DNA from: Chryseobacterium elymi
GTDB taxonomy: Bacteria > Bacteroidota > Bacteroidia > Flavobacteriales > Weeksellaceae
DNA length: 64,000 bases
NCBI RefSeq assembly: GCF_003385495.1
Contig: NZ_QNUH01000002.1
Span: 62,001 to 126,000 of the forward strand
Reading direction: 5' to 3'
The position numbers and the translations under genes are program-made. Within the stretch, counting starts at the first letter, position 1. Each line of letters starts with the position of its first letter. Under the pieces are notes generated by a model. That model was not told where the DNA came from. It worked only from the letters and a program-made list of their open reading frames with translations, and did no database searches. Shown here in pieces: positions 18,766 to 29,037 of the stretch.

Positions 18766-20535
18766 TTAAAAGGTAATCTTCACTCCTCCCAGAATCTGTG
18801 CACCTAAGACTTTATAGCCTTTGTAGGTCTGGTAATTGGAGTTTAAAAGATTGTTTCCGATGGCAAAAACGCTGAAGTTTTTATGGAATTTGTACTCCGC
18901 GGAAAGATTCAAATCTGCATAGCCTCCTACTTTATCATCTCTGTTTTCCGTAGACTGGTAAACCATATCCGGATTGGCCACTCCCTCAAGAGCAAAAGAA
19001 TTGGTTGTTCTGTCACTGGCAAAGATTCCTTTGAATCCTAACAGTAACTTTTTATCCAACATAGTATATTTCGCCCCGATGCTGGCATTAACTAAAGGAA
19101 CGTTGTAAATATCTTCGTAATTCTTCAGGTCGTACTTAGTAAATCTTATTTCTCCGTCTAAAATCAGGTTTTCAAGAGGAAAATACTGTGCACTTCCTTT
19201 AATATCACTTACATTTCCGTCATCATAAACCGCAGAAAATGTATTGGCAAAATTATAGGCAGAACGGTTCAAAGTATAAACATTGTCGAAAAGGCTGTTT
19301 CCCTGGAAGAACATAATGTCTTTCATCTTTCCGTAACCTGCAGAGAAGTCGTATTTGAATGTTTCATCAATATCCCCTCTCAGTCCTATATAAAAATGGT
19401 ATTTCGTCTCTGTTGGCTTTAAAAACTGGTCAGAAACAACAAATGGATTTGCCTGTAGCAGATCTCCAAAAGTATTAAGCTTTAAACCACCGTCTACCCC
19501 ACCGTAGAATTTAAATTCTTTAGCAGCAGCAAACTGAAACTCAGCCTGTGGAAACCAGTACGTTTTATTATTTTTGACCTCACCGCCAAGCACATCATTT
19601 GAATTCTTAGCATTCAGGAAAGAAAACGTAGATCCCAGCATTAAGTAAGAATCTCCTTTTCTGAAAGTCACTTTAGGGTCTAAAGTCGTATTAAAAAAGT
19701 TGGATGAGTTTTTGTCTACCATTGCAAATTCCGTCTTCACAGCCTCCAATCCTACTCCTAAGTCCGCATTTAAATTGATTCCTGATTTTCCGATCTCAAC
19801 AGCATGCTTGGAAAGATTCGCCAAAATAGACACCTGATTTTCCTGTGCATCAAAATGATCCTTTAGGAAAGAGGATTTTACCCTTACATCATTTAAAATC
19901 TCGTTGGAGTAAAAATCGTAATAACCGTTCACTTTGAACTGGCTTACTCTCTGCTTCAAATCAACATCAGCAGCAGGTTCCAGCGCATAGATTCCATAAT
20001 ATCTGTTATTATCCAATCCATATTGAGCATTCAGGTTGAATTTTCCTTTTTCGCCATATGAATTCAGGTAAGCTCCAATTGCCGTAGAACTTTGCTTGGA
20101 ATCCCAGGCATATTCTTTTTTCAGACCCAAGGTAGAAAGGAAATGAAAATCCGCACCTACTTCCAGCTTATTATCAAGCGTCTTTGACATATTGGCATCT
20201 GCCAGGATTTTCCCGAAATTACCCATTCCGAACTGTACATAATTATTCTGAGCCGTTCCTTCGAATTTTGGAGTCACATCCTGTCCCTGAATGGTAGAAG
20301 TTTTGAAATCTGAAACCGCAGGTACATCCGTAATGGTATATTTTACAGGATTCTGGGATTTCTCTTCCGGCGGATAATTCTTGATCGTTTCCACAGAAGT
20401 TTTCTTCTTCTCGATTTTCTTCACCTCCGGCTCCCTCTTCTTATTAAGAATCAGTTTTTCCTCCTTGATCTGGGAAAACGCAAACTGCGAAAACCCTAAA
20501 AATAATATGGATAATAATTGAATTTTTCTGTTCAT
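18766..20535 (-). CDS. Outer-membrane beta-barrel protein, TonB-dependent-receptor-like
   Basis: 589 residues with a signal peptide (cut after FSQFAFSQ), then a charged Lys/Glu-rich linker (about 23-60). The rest is alternating amphipathic strands ending in an aromatic residue (GGVKITF), the mark of an outer-membrane barrel. The C-terminal part (LSAEYKFHKNFSVFAIGNNLLNSNYQTYKGY) resembles the last strands of TonB-dependent receptors. No plug domain is visible, so it is a shortened, plug-less relative. It is transcribed with or just after the TPR gene 86 bases upstream. Substrate unknown. Confidence 0.7.
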   Translation of the reverse strand: MNRKIQLLSILFLGFSQFAFSQIKEEKLILNKKREPEVKKIEKKKTSVETIKNYPPEEKSQNPVKYTITDVPAVSDFKTSTIQGQDVTPKFEGTAQNNYVQFGMGNFGKILADANMSKTLDNKLEVGADFHFLSTLGLKKEYAWDSKQSSTAIGAYLNSYGEKGKFNLNAQYGLDNNRYYGIYALEPAADVDLKQRVSQFKVNGYYDFYSNEILNDVRVKSSFLKDHFDAQENQVSILANLSKHAVEIGKSGINLNADLGVGLEAVKTEFAMVDKNSSNFFNTTLDPKVTFRKGDSYLMLGSTFSFLNAKNSNDVLGGEVKNNKTYWFPQAEFQFAAAKEFKFYGGVDGGLKLNTFGDLLQANPFVVSDQFLKPTETKYHFYIGLRGDIDETFKYDFSAGYGKMKDIMFFQGNSLFDNVYTLNRSAYNFANTFSAVYDDGNVSDIKGSAQYFPLENLILDGEIRFTKYDLKNYEDIYNVPLVNASIGAKYTMLDKKLLLGFKGIFASDRTTNSFALEGVANPDMVYQSTENRDDKVGGYADLNLSAEYKFHKNFSVFAIGNNLLNSNYQTYKGYKVLGAQILGGVKITF

Positions 20536-20553
20536 TGTTCAATATTTGTATTA

Positions 20554-20611
20554 ATGTATAATGTCGGATGTATAATGTATTTACTGGACTTTGTACATTT
20601 TTACATTATAC
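20554..20611. repeat. Short direct and inverted ATGTATAATGT repeats
   Basis: ATGTATAATGT occurs at 20554-20564 and 20568-20578. GTATAATGTA at 20570-20579 is inverted perfectly as TACATTATAC at 20602-20611. The pair could fold as a weak hairpin between the TPR gene and the barrel gene. Simple AT-rich repeats of this kind appear at two other intergenic points in the window. Confidence 0.55.
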
Positions 20612-20621
20612 TTTATACACT

Positions 20622-23585
20622 TTACTTTTTAATCTGCTTTTTAACCTCTTTTGCTTCTGCCACGATCTCCGGAAAGTCTTTATAGTTCCCGATGATCTGA
20701 TCGCATGTATAGCTCGCCTGATAATTATCTTTCAGCCCAACGTAGTTCTTAGCCATCAGTACCAAAGCTTTTGCCCCCCAATAGTCTTCGGATGCATAAT
20801 TATTGGCCAGCTTAAAGATGGTCTCGTTTGAAGATTTGAATGCTTTTCCTTTATTCTGATAGTAAGCTTTTGCATACAATGCTTCAGCTGCCACCGATGT
20901 ATTGGATGATTTTTCAAGAGTAGTATAAGCTGCCTGCGCATCTTTATCTTTTCCTGAATTCATTAAGCTTCTCGCTTTGATCACTTTCGCAGTTTCAATG
21001 ACTGCGGCAGAGTTTTTCGTATTGGCAATCACTGCATCTGCCAGTTTTTCAGCCTGAGAGAAGTTTTTCTCATCCGCGTACATTTTCATCAGCTCCACAT
21101 TTGCATAGTTTTTAATGCTGATATCTGAAGAGTTTTTGAGATTTTCAAGGTATTTTTTGGCCTCTGCCATATTCCCCTGAGCAATGGAGATCTGTGCCAG
21201 ACGAGTCTGTGCATCATCCTGGTAATCATTCTGAACGGAGGCCACTTCCTGAAGAACAAGAAGCGCTTTCGTAGCATTATTGGTTTGATAGTAGCTTTCT
21301 CCCAGCTCGTATTTAGCCTGGTAAAGACCTTCTCCGGTAGGATTCTGCGTTAAATATTTTTCGTAGTAAGAAATAGCGTTTTTGTAGTCCTTCTTAGTGA
21401 AATACTGCTTTCCGGTAGACAAATTAATTTCATCGATCTCAGAAGCATCTACATTCACCCCGATACTTTTTGCAAAGCTTTCATATCCTGAAACGTCTCC
21501 ATTTTTCGTGAAAACAGGCTTTGCTGCCTGAACGATCTTCTCAGCATACGCTGTATTTTTATACTGCTCTCCTAAAGATTTAAGCTCAGAAAGCGCTTTA
21601 TCGTTTTGGTTCTGGTCAATATAGTTCTGCGCTCTGTAAATAGAGGCGTTCGCAATAAGGTCTTTATCCGAAGATGTTTTGATCACTTTAGCAAAAGCAT
21701 CATTGGAGTTGGCAAAATCATCCTGGGCAGCGTAAGCCGTTCCCATTTCATACTGAGCATCATCATAATATTCAGAAGACGGATATTTGGATAAAAGATT
21801 CTTTAGATTGGTAATTTTTGCCTGTGTGTCCCCTTTAAACCCTAAAGCCATCGCTTTCTGGTATAAGGTATAGTCGGTGGCATCTTCATTTTTATCGTAA
21901 ATGGCAATCGCTTCGTTCAGGTCATTATTCGCGTAATGAATATCTGCCAGGCGGAGTTCCGCATCATTTTTAAATTCAGGCTTCGGATTGCTCAGATACT
22001 GCTTGAAGTAAGCCTGAGCCTGATCGAATTTTTTAGCTTTGAAATAAGCATAGCCTAAATCATATGGAAGCTGCTGTTTTTCAGGGAAATTTTCGTTAAT
22101 AAGCTTCTCATAACGAACAATGGCAGACGGATAATTTCCTTTTTGATAATATACCTGACCTAACCAATATAATGCTCTGTTATAAAATTCTTTATTGATA
22201 TTGAATCCTAAGCTTCTCAGGAAATACTTTTCAGCTTCATCATAATTTCCTTTATTGAATTCTTCCGTTCCTAATAAATAAGAAACCTCCTGATCCACTT
22301 TATTGATCTCGGGAGTAGAATCCTGAAGCCTGTCGATTGCATTCAGCGTTTCTTTATAGTTTCCGGAATATAAATAGGATTTCACAAGGAGCGATCTCAT
22401 TTCCGAAGCATTCGCATCATTCTGATTGTTATTGATATAGCTTTGAATCACCGCAGAAGGGCTTTCAAACGGGTTTCCGATATCATAGCTTAATTTTGCA
22501 TACTGTTCGTGTGCTAATTTCTTCACCTTGGCATCGTAATCCATCTGGTAAGAAGAACGGAATGCCGAAAGAGCTTCCTGCTTTTTATCAACGGCCAGAT
22601 AAGCATTTCCTAACTGATAGTAAGCATTCTGTGCCAACGCAGAATTGCTGTTGATAAGCTGGTTATAATAAGAAACCGCTTCATCATATTTTTTAAGCTG
22701 AGCGGCTACAAAACCCATTTCATACAGGTCATTTTCAGAAGGATTCTGCTGCACACTCAAATAATCTTTAAGGTGCGGATACGCTGAAGTATAATCATTT
22801 TTCATGAAATAACTTTCTCCGATAATCTTATGAACTTCTGCTTTGTAAGAGTCAGAAATATCCTCGTTCAGAAGAGCAGTTCCCTCAGTAATTGCCTGGT
22901 CATAATTCTTGTCATTATAATACATCTGTACATAATAAGGACGTACCAGCTTAGAAAACTTAGGCTGGTCCTTTACTGAATCAAAATATTGGAATGCTTT
23001 ATCGCTCTCTCTGTTTGAATAGTACAAGTGCCCCAGCATATAAGCAATATCTCCTTTTTGGGATTCATCAGCTGTTTTATAGGCTTCCTCCAGAGCATCT
23101 GTAGCCCCTTTGGTATCGCCCATCATGAACTTGGCATAGCCCAGCTTCAGAATATACTGTGTATTCTCTTCTTTTGAAAGCTGGTACTGATTCACTTTTT
23201 TCAGGGTCTCTAAGGCCTTTTCAAAATCTTTTTTAACCAGATAATAATCGGCCAGCGGTAGATTAGCCTGAGCAAAATATGCAGAATTAGGATATTCTTT
23301 CATGAAGGCCGTTAACCCTTCCTCCGCATGGTTTTTCTGCAAAATCACCCCGATCACGTTATCAAAAAACTGCGCTGCTTCCTTTCTCGATTTGGACAAA
23401 TTCTGATTATAGAAGTATTGTCTGGCATATTCGAACTGGGAAGCATTGTATATTTTGGTCTGATAAAGATTTTCTGCGAGGTTGAATCTGTAATTGTCTT
23501 TCTGTGTAAAGTACTGTGACTGTTGCGCTTCGGAAGTTCCGAAATAAAGCACGGCAGCTGAGAGAAGGATTTTTTTTGAATTCAT
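20622..23585 (-). CDS. Large tetratricopeptide-repeat protein (envelope)
   Basis: 987 residues with a signal peptide (ILLSAAVLYFGTSEAQ), followed almost to the end by tandem 34-residue TPR helices. Examples are ALETLKKVNQYQLSKEENTQYILKLGYAKF, AQNAYYQLGNAYLAVDKKQEALSAF and ALYWLGQVYYQKGNYPSAIVRYEKL. Roughly 20 or more repeats are present. A periplasmic or outer-membrane scaffold role is likely. Its tight linkage to the barrel gene downstream suggests the two act together in the envelope, for instance in assembly or uptake. No enzyme motif was seen. Confidence 0.85.
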   Translation of the reverse strand: MNSKKILLSAAVLYFGTSEAQQSQYFTQKDNYRFNLAENLYQTKIYNASQFEYARQYFYNQNLSKSRKEAAQFFDNVIGVILQKNHAEEGLTAFMKEYPNSAYFAQANLPLADYYLVKKDFEKALETLKKVNQYQLSKEENTQYILKLGYAKFMMGDTKGATDALEEAYKTADESQKGDIAYMLGHLYYSNRESDKAFQYFDSVKDQPKFSKLVRPYYVQMYYNDKNYDQAITEGTALLNEDISDSYKAEVHKIIGESYFMKNDYTSAYPHLKDYLSVQQNPSENDLYEMGFVAAQLKKYDEAVSYYNQLINSNSALAQNAYYQLGNAYLAVDKKQEALSAFRSSYQMDYDAKVKKLAHEQYAKLSYDIGNPFESPSAVIQSYINNNQNDANASEMRSLLVKSYLYSGNYKETLNAIDRLQDSTPEINKVDQEVSYLLGTEEFNKGNYDEAEKYFLRSLGFNINKEFYNRALYWLGQVYYQKGNYPSAIVRYEKLINENFPEKQQLPYDLGYAYFKAKKFDQAQAYFKQYLSNPKPEFKNDAELRLADIHYANNDLNEAIAIYDKNEDATDYTLYQKAMALGFKGDTQAKITNLKNLLSKYPSSEYYDDAQYEMGTAYAAQDDFANSNDAFAKVIKTSSDKDLIANASIYRAQNYIDQNQNDKALSELKSLGEQYKNTAYAEKIVQAAKPVFTKNGDVSGYESFAKSIGVNVDASEIDEINLSTGKQYFTKKDYKNAISYYEKYLTQNPTGEGLYQAKYELGESYYQTNNATKALLVLQEVASVQNDYQDDAQTRLAQISIAQGNMAEAKKYLENLKNSSDISIKNYANVELMKMYADEKNFSQAEKLADAVIANTKNSAAVIETAKVIKARSLMNSGKDKDAQAAYTTLEKSSNTSVAAEALYAKAYYQNKGKAFKSSNETIFKLANNYASEDYWGAKALVLMAKNYVGLKDNYQASYTCDQIIGNYKDFPEIVAEAKEVKKQIKK

Positions 23586-23822
23586 TCTTTTTCTGAATAA
23601 AAAGATTAGTCTATATGAGTTAACGAAAATATTAAAAACTTATTGTTTAAGCAAGTTTTAAAAGGTTTAATAATTCAAAATATCCATTGAACACATTTCA
23701 CTATTTGATGATAAAAAATGATTACTTTAGTATCATAAAAGTTAAATAAATATCAATATAGAATTATCATAAAATATTTTGATTTAATCTTCATTCTACA
23801 GCAGCTAAAAACATACCATATT

Positions 23823-26063
23823 ATGAAAATTAAGATACTTTTAGCATTAATATTTCTAAACCTGATGCATGCTCAGAAGTTTTACTTCCCAAAAACAGCA
23901 GTAACAGACTCCACAGTTCTGGAAAAACAAATGCCCCAGCTGGCATCAAAACTGATCACTCAAGCCCCATTGCTTAAGCTTAAAAAAACCAATAAACTTG
24001 CCTATTTGGATAACCTAATGCGTTTAGAGCTCGTTGCTAAAGACTATAAAAGATCCAACGCCGCTTTAGCAGATTACCGCAAGGAATTTGCAGATCATAA
24101 TATGGCAGGAAATAAATTTATTGCCTATGAATTGTATAGCCTGGCAAAAATTATTGAGGAAAAGGAAAAAATAAGTTTTCCTAATGCACTTCAAAAAGCA
24201 TTCAATAAAAAGTATGAAAGCCTTTCTGATCAACTGATCACTAAAGTGGGTATTGCTGTTGATGGAGATGTTCCTGTTTCCAGAAAATTATTAAAAGAAG
24301 CGTTGAACAAACAGAAAGATAAGGATAGCATAGATTATGCCTCGGCTCTGGCGTTATGCAAAAGCTATTTAAACTATAAAACTTTTTCCAGTACTAAGCC
24401 TCAGATTGTACAGTTAGTGAAGTTAAAAGACCAGGAAAAATTCATTACCGAAACAAAGGATCTGAGAACCAAAAACGGAAATACCCTGACGATCACTATT
24501 GTCAGAAAAAAGGAAAACCCGGCTCCACTTCCTGTTATTCTTACCAATAATATCTATGCCGGACCTTTTGATTCATATTTTGGAAAAAGAGCTGCCGTTT
24601 ACAATTATGTAGGAGCTGTTGTGAATACCCGTGGCAAAAGAAACAGCAATGATGAAAACAATCCCTTCGAGCATGAATCACAGGACATTTATGAAGTTAT
24701 AGATTGGGTAAGCAAACAGCTCTGGAGCAATGGTAAAGTCGGAATGATCGGCGGAAGTTATTTAGGGTTCAGCCAGTGGGCAGCGGTGAAGAAATTGCAC
24801 CCTGCCTTAAAAACAATTGTCCCACAGGTCGCTGTAGGAATTGGAATAGACTACCCTGCCCAAAACAATATATTCATGAGCTATATGCTGCAGTGGATTA
24901 ATTATGTGACCAACAATAAGCTTACTGACGAAGCGGATTTTAATAATTTCACAAAATGGGATTCTATTAATACGGCATGGTACAAAAGCGGAAGATCATT
25001 CAGAGCCTTGGATACCATCAGCGGTAAGCCTAACAGGATATTTCAAAGATGGCTGGATCATCCGGGTTACGATCAATATTGGCAGAAAATGGTTCCTTAT
25101 AAGGAAGATTTTGCGAATATCAATATTCCTATTTTGACGACTACCGGGTATTATGATGATGATCAAATTGGCGCACTTTCCTACTTTAAGGCTCATCATC
25201 AATATAATAAAAATGCCAATCATTACCTGGTAATGGGCCCATATGATCATGGCGGTGCGCAAAGCTTTGGCTTTACCTTTGTGAACGGCAGGCCCATAGA
25301 TCCCGTGGCCAGAATAAGCATTGATGATTTAGCTTTTTCCTGGTTTGATTATATTCTGAAAAACGGTAAAAAACCGGCTCTTTTAAAAGACAGAATCAAC
25401 TTTCAGGTAATGAATACCAATACATGGAAACATGCTTCTACTCTTGAAAAAATGCACACTTCAACGCTTAAGTTTTACCTTCAGAATCGTAAAGGCAATT
25501 CATCCGTTTTTAATCCGCCTGCAGAGAAAAGCTTTATTAAACAGACCGTTGATCTTAAAAACCGTGATCAAAAGGATACTTATCATGCTGTAAGTAAGAC
25601 AGACAGTATAAAAATCACAAATTCGATATATTTTGAAAGTGAAGTGTTAGACAAAGACCTTATTATCAGTGGAAACCCGGCCGGGTTCTTCAATGTTGCC
25701 ATTAACAAAAAAGACTTTGATACGGATACATATCTATACCAGATACAACCGGATGGCAAAGCTTTCCTGTTATCAACCCATATTGTAAGAGCGAGCTATG
25801 CAAAAGACAATGCTGTCCGTCAGCTTCTTGAACCCGGTAAAATAGAACAGATCCCTATAAAAAACTCAATATTCATCAGTAAAAAAATAGAAAAAGGAAG
25901 CAGGCTTGTTCTGTTGGTGGGTGTCAATAAGAGTCCAAGCTGGCAGATCAATTACGGAACAGGAAAAAATGTAAGCGATGAAACAATCAAGGATTCCGGT
26001 GAACCGTTGGAAATAAAATGGTACAGCGACAGCTATGTCGAAATACCTATTTATCAAGAATAA
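23823..26063 (+). CDS. CocE/NonD-type serine hydrolase (S15 X-Pro dipeptidyl-peptidase fold), secreted
   Basis: 746 residues. Signal peptide MKIKILLALIFLNLMHAQ, then a helical N-terminal domain of about 180 residues. The alpha/beta-hydrolase core carries the nucleophile elbow GGSYLGF (Ser312), the acid in TTGYYDDDQIGA and the histidine in GPYDHGGAQSFGF. The last 200 residues form the beta-sandwich typical of the S15 C-terminal domain (YFESEVLDKDLIISGNPAGFF). Such enzymes cleave esters, acylated beta-lactams or Xaa-Pro peptides; which of these applies is open. It has its own promoter region and stands alone. Confidence 0.9.
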   Translation: MKIKILLALIFLNLMHAQKFYFPKTAVTDSTVLEKQMPQLASKLITQAPLLKLKKTNKLAYLDNLMRLELVAKDYKRSNAALADYRKEFADHNMAGNKFIAYELYSLAKIIEEKEKISFPNALQKAFNKKYESLSDQLITKVGIAVDGDVPVSRKLLKEALNKQKDKDSIDYASALALCKSYLNYKTFSSTKPQIVQLVKLKDQEKFITETKDLRTKNGNTLTITIVRKKENPAPLPVILTNNIYAGPFDSYFGKRAAVYNYVGAVVNTRGKRNSNDENNPFEHESQDIYEVIDWVSKQLWSNGKVGMIGGSYLGFSQWAAVKKLHPALKTIVPQVAVGIGIDYPAQNNIFMSYMLQWINYVTNNKLTDEADFNNFTKWDSINTAWYKSGRSFRALDTISGKPNRIFQRWLDHPGYDQYWQKMVPYKEDFANINIPILTTTGYYDDDQIGALSYFKAHHQYNKNANHYLVMGPYDHGGAQSFGFTFVNGRPIDPVARISIDDLAFSWFDYILKNGKKPALLKDRINFQVMNTNTWKHASTLEKMHTSTLKFYLQNRKGNSSVFNPPAEKSFIKQTVDLKNRDQKDTYHAVSKTDSIKITNSIYFESEVLDKDLIISGNPAGFFNVAINKKDFDTDTYLYQIQPDGKAFLLSTHIVRASYAKDNAVRQLLEPGKIEQIPIKNSIFISKKIEKGSRLVLLVGVNKSPSWQINYGTGKNVSDETIKDSGEPLEIKWYSDSYVEIPIYQE

Positions 26064-26139
26064 AAGCCTTTAACGCTTATAGTCTCAGCCTTTTTAACGA
26101 AATATTATGATTACAGCGAGTACCAAAATAAAAAATCAT

Positions 26140-26147
26140 TACATTTG
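26140..26147 (+). promoter_or_regulatory. Probable -7 promoter element of the permease gene
   Basis: TACATTTG fits the Bacteroidota -7 consensus TAnnTTTG and lies 28 bases before the permease ATG. No clear TTG -33 element is present. Confidence 0.45.
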
Positions 26148-26175
26148 CTTTTTTTCAAACTCAAATACATATTGA

Positions 26176-27852
26176 ATGAATCAACTTTTTAGAAGGAAAA
26201 ACTATTCAGAAACAGATACTTCTACCAGCCTTTTAAGGGTTTTAGGTGTTTGGGATATTGTTTTTTTTGGTATTGCGGCTATTATTGGAGCAGGAAGTTT
26301 CAGCAGTTTAGGTGAAGCTGTTTTCAGAGGCGGCCCCGGAGTGATTCTACTGTATTTGATTTGCGGGTTTGCCTGCGGGTTTACCGCACTATGCTACGCT
26401 GAATTTGCCAGCAGAATTCCTACAGCAGGTTCTGCCTATACGTATGCCTATGCAAGTTTCGGGGAACTTATTGCATGGGTGATCGGATGGGCCCTGATCA
26501 TGGAGTATTCTTTCGGAAATATTTATGTAGCCTTTTCATGGTCCGACTATTTCACCAGCTTCCTGGAACGTCTGGGAATGCATATTCCTGATTATCTTAC
26601 CTGCAGCTATACGGAAGCAAGAAAAGCTTTTCAGAATGGTTCTGAGAATAAGGAACTTTTAAACGCATGGAAATCTGCCCCATTGATCGGCAGTTTAAAA
26701 TTCATCGTTGATGTTCCTGCATTAGTGATCAACGGTCTCATTACGTGGCTTTGCTACGTAGGGGTGAAAGAAAGTAGAAATTTCAATAATTCTTTAGTTA
26801 TTTTAAAACTGGCGGTTATTGTTTTAGTGATCCTGGTAGGCTTTGCTTATATCAATACGGATAACTGGACGCCGGTAAATCCGGAAACACAAGTAGCTTC
26901 CTTCATGCCAAACGGTTTTGCGGGAGTAATGAGTGCAGTTTCAGGGGTTTTCTTTGCTTACATCGGTTTTGATGCATTAAGTGTTCTTTCCGAAGAGACT
27001 AAAGACCCTCAGAAGACCCTTCCTAAGGGGATGATTGTTTCTCTTGTGCTTTGTACGGTAATATATATTGCTTTAACACTTGTATTGACCGGAATGGTTG
27101 ATTACAGGAAGTTTGATGGTATAGGAGATCCGCTTTCATTCATATTCGAAAAATCGAATGCCAATGTGGCCTGGATGGAACTTGTGGTTTCCTTCGTAGC
27201 TATTGTTGCCATTACTACTGTATTATTGGTGTTCCAGATGGGACAGCCGAGAATCTGGTATGCAATGAGCCGTGACGGGCTGATGCCTGAAAAATTCAAG
27301 ACTGTACATCCGAAATACAAAACGCCTTCATTTGCAACTATTATTACAGGTATTGCCGTAGGAGTTCCTATCTTATTTACAGATAAAACATTCATCCTCG
27401 ATTTCACAAGTATCGGAACGATTTTCGCTTTCGTACTGGTGTGTGCCGGGGTTTTAATGCTTCCTGCAAAACAGAAGATCAAAGGCAGATTCCACCTTCC
27501 TTATATTAACGGTAAATTTATATTCCCTGTTATTTTTATCGGTGGGTTAATAGGTTTCTATATCTGGCAACCGGAATTCTTTAGCAACCTGATGGACTGG
27601 AGCAATCCTAAAGAAGGTGAATTCAAAGCTTCTATCTTCGTTTTCATTCTGATCAACCTGGTGCTGTGTATCTTTACCTTTATCAAGAACTTCTCTTTAA
27701 TTCCGTTAACCGGTTTAAGCTCCTGTTTATACCTCCTTACCGGAATGAGCCATGAGAATTGGTTCTGGTTTGGACTCTGGTTCGCTTTAGGTCTGGTGAT
27801 CTATTTCTGCTACGGTTATAAAAACAGTAAGCTCAGAAAAGAAGCAGCGTAA
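26176..27852 (+). CDS. APC-superfamily amino-acid permease (CAT-like)
   Basis: 558 residues with 12-14 membrane helices. Helix 1 carries the unwound substrate motif IIGAGSFSSLGEAV, close to the IGAGIF consensus of the cationic amino-acid transporter branch. The conserved segment FFAYIGFDALSVLSEETKDPQKTLPKGM marks the loop before helix 7-8, and PKYKTPSFATIITG the loop before helix 9. It should import amino acids across the inner membrane with protons. The precise substrate cannot be read. A strong hairpin follows. Confidence 0.92.
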   Translation: MNQLFRRKNYSETDTSTSLLRVLGVWDIVFFGIAAIIGAGSFSSLGEAVFRGGPGVILLYLICGFACGFTALCYAEFASRIPTAGSAYTYAYASFGELIAWVIGWALIMEYSFGNIYVAFSWSDYFTSFLERLGMHIPDYLTCSYTEARKAFQNGSENKELLNAWKSAPLIGSLKFIVDVPALVINGLITWLCYVGVKESRNFNNSLVILKLAVIVLVILVGFAYINTDNWTPVNPETQVASFMPNGFAGVMSAVSGVFFAYIGFDALSVLSEETKDPQKTLPKGMIVSLVLCTVIYIALTLVLTGMVDYRKFDGIGDPLSFIFEKSNANVAWMELVVSFVAIVAITTVLLVFQMGQPRIWYAMSRDGLMPEKFKTVHPKYKTPSFATIITGIAVGVPILFTDKTFILDFTSIGTIFAFVLVCAGVLMLPAKQKIKGRFHLPYINGKFIFPVIFIGGLIGFYIWQPEFFSNLMDWSNPKEGEFKASIFVFILINLVLCIFTFIKNFSLIPLTGLSSCLYLLTGMSHENWFWFGLWFALGLVIYFCYGYKNSKLRKEAA

Positions 27853-27877
27853 AAAAACAATATAAAATGCATATAAT

Positions 27878-27920
27878 AAAAGGCAAATTTGCAGATCAGC
27901 AAATTTGCCTTTTATTTTTT
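27878..27920 (+). terminator. Intrinsic terminator of the permease gene
   Basis: A 15-bp perfect stem (27878-27892 with 27899-27913), AAAAGGCAAATTTGC inverted, around a 6-base loop, followed by TATTTTTT. Confidence 0.92.
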
Positions 27921-27979
27921 TTCATGAAATCGGCAGAATTATTGCATAGATCTCAACAGAAACTATAACTAATATTGCC

Positions 27980-28333
27980 ATGTCAGAAAGAATAAAAACC
28001 TACGGAGAATTTTATCAGTTCTATCTTACTGAGCACAGTAAAATGGGAACAAGGATCTTTCACTTTATCGGAACTTTTCTGGTATTTGTTGTCGTCTGGT
28101 ACGTCATCAGCTCAGGCAAAGAAAGGTTTCTGTGGTATATTCCAATCTTTGGCTACGGTTTTGCCTGGTTCAGCCACGCAGTTATTGAGAAAAATAAGCC
28201 GGCTACTTTCAAATATCCGCTCTGGTCATTGATCTCTGATTTCAGATTGTTTTTTGAACTATTAATAGGCAAACAGAAATTCAGAGGGATAGCTCCGGTG
28301 CCAAAGGAAACAGAGGATTCCGGGAATTTGTAG
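27980..28333 (+). CDS. Mpo1-like (DUF962) membrane protein
   Basis: 117 residues with two to three hydrophobic helices. The family's His-containing pattern is visible: YLTEHSKMGTRIFHFIGT (His18 and His28), WFSHAVIEKNKPATF (His66) and YPLWSLISDFRLFFEL near the end. The yeast relative Mpo1 is an iron-dependent dioxygenase in fatty-acid alpha-oxidation; whether bacterial members do this is not settled. It is monocistronic and follows the permease terminator. Confidence 0.85.
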   Translation: MSERIKTYGEFYQFYLTEHSKMGTRIFHFIGTFLVFVVVWYVISSGKERFLWYIPIFGYGFAWFSHAVIEKNKPATFKYPLWSLISDFRLFFELLIGKQKFRGIAPVPKETEDSGNL

Positions 28334-28438
28334 GGCTCTTTATTTTTAATAATAAAAGTCACCTCCTGAATCTTTAAGTGTAATACTTAGAGTTAGATTA
28401 CCTTTAAGTTTTAAAAATCTCCTGTTTTTAGCGGTGAA

Positions 28439-28894
28439 TTAATATTGTTTTTCCAGAATATCATAATGAACGGTATTCATTATTTTCTCTGCTAAAGCAT
28501 CTCCGTCCACTTTGGTATATTCCGGTCTGTACGTTGAAAACACAACGGTTTTATCTTTATTAAATGTAACAGTTACTTCTTCAAGAATCTGACCTTCGAC
28601 ATAAAATTGAAGCCTGTCATCCACTATCTTCCAGAACGAAAGCCTGGGTTCAGAAGGCATACAGTTTCCCGAACTTCCTTCCATATAATTATAGATAGCA
28701 AAACCGTCATCTCTTATGGAATAGTTTCTCATCAAACGACAATTGTCAAAATCTTTAACTACTTTTTTCTTATTTTCATAAAAGCCGGATTCTTTCAGTT
28801 TCCAGAATCCTGTGATATCCTCTTTCTTTAATTGCTGGGCACTGAGAAAGAAACTGGCTGTAAGAAACAATATTCCTGTGTATATTCTGTTCAT
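28439..28894 (-). CDS. Secreted lipocalin-like protein
   Basis: 151 residues: a signal peptide ending at LSAQQ, then DITGFWKLKESGFYENKK, the G-x-W start of a lipocalin-like barrel. Seven or eight short beta strands and two cysteines (about 52 and 77) follow. Similar small periplasmic proteins are common in Chryseobacterium and have no known ligand. It stands alone, divergent from nothing. The hairpin just upstream belongs to the next gene to the right. Confidence 0.6.
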   Translation of the reverse strand: MNRIYTGILFLTASFFLSAQQLKKEDITGFWKLKESGFYENKKKVVKDFDNCRLMRNYSIRDDGFAIYNYMEGSSGNCMPSEPRLSFWKIVDDRLQFYVEGQILEEVTVTFNKDKTVVFSTYRPEYTKVDGDALAEKIMNTVHYDILEKQY

Positions 28895-28942
28895 TATTAA
28901 ATATAATTGTAATTCTTTTATTTAAAACATTTTGAGAGAGAA

Positions 28943-28985
28943 TTTTTTTATTTTCGGCGGCCTCCGGCCGCCGAAAATAAAAAAA
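28943..28985 (-). terminator. Strong GC-cored terminator of the DUF3857 gene
   Basis: A perfect 20-bp inverted repeat (28943-28962 with 28966-28985) around a 3-base TCC loop. The core is CGGCGGCC/GGCCGCCG and the flanks are pure T and A runs, so it works as terminator on either strand. It lies 50 bases past the stop of the minus-strand gene ending at 29038. Confidence 0.9.
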
Positions 28986-29037
28986 CAATCTTAAATATAA
29001 ACTTTAAGTATAAAAATATAAAATACTAAATATCAAT

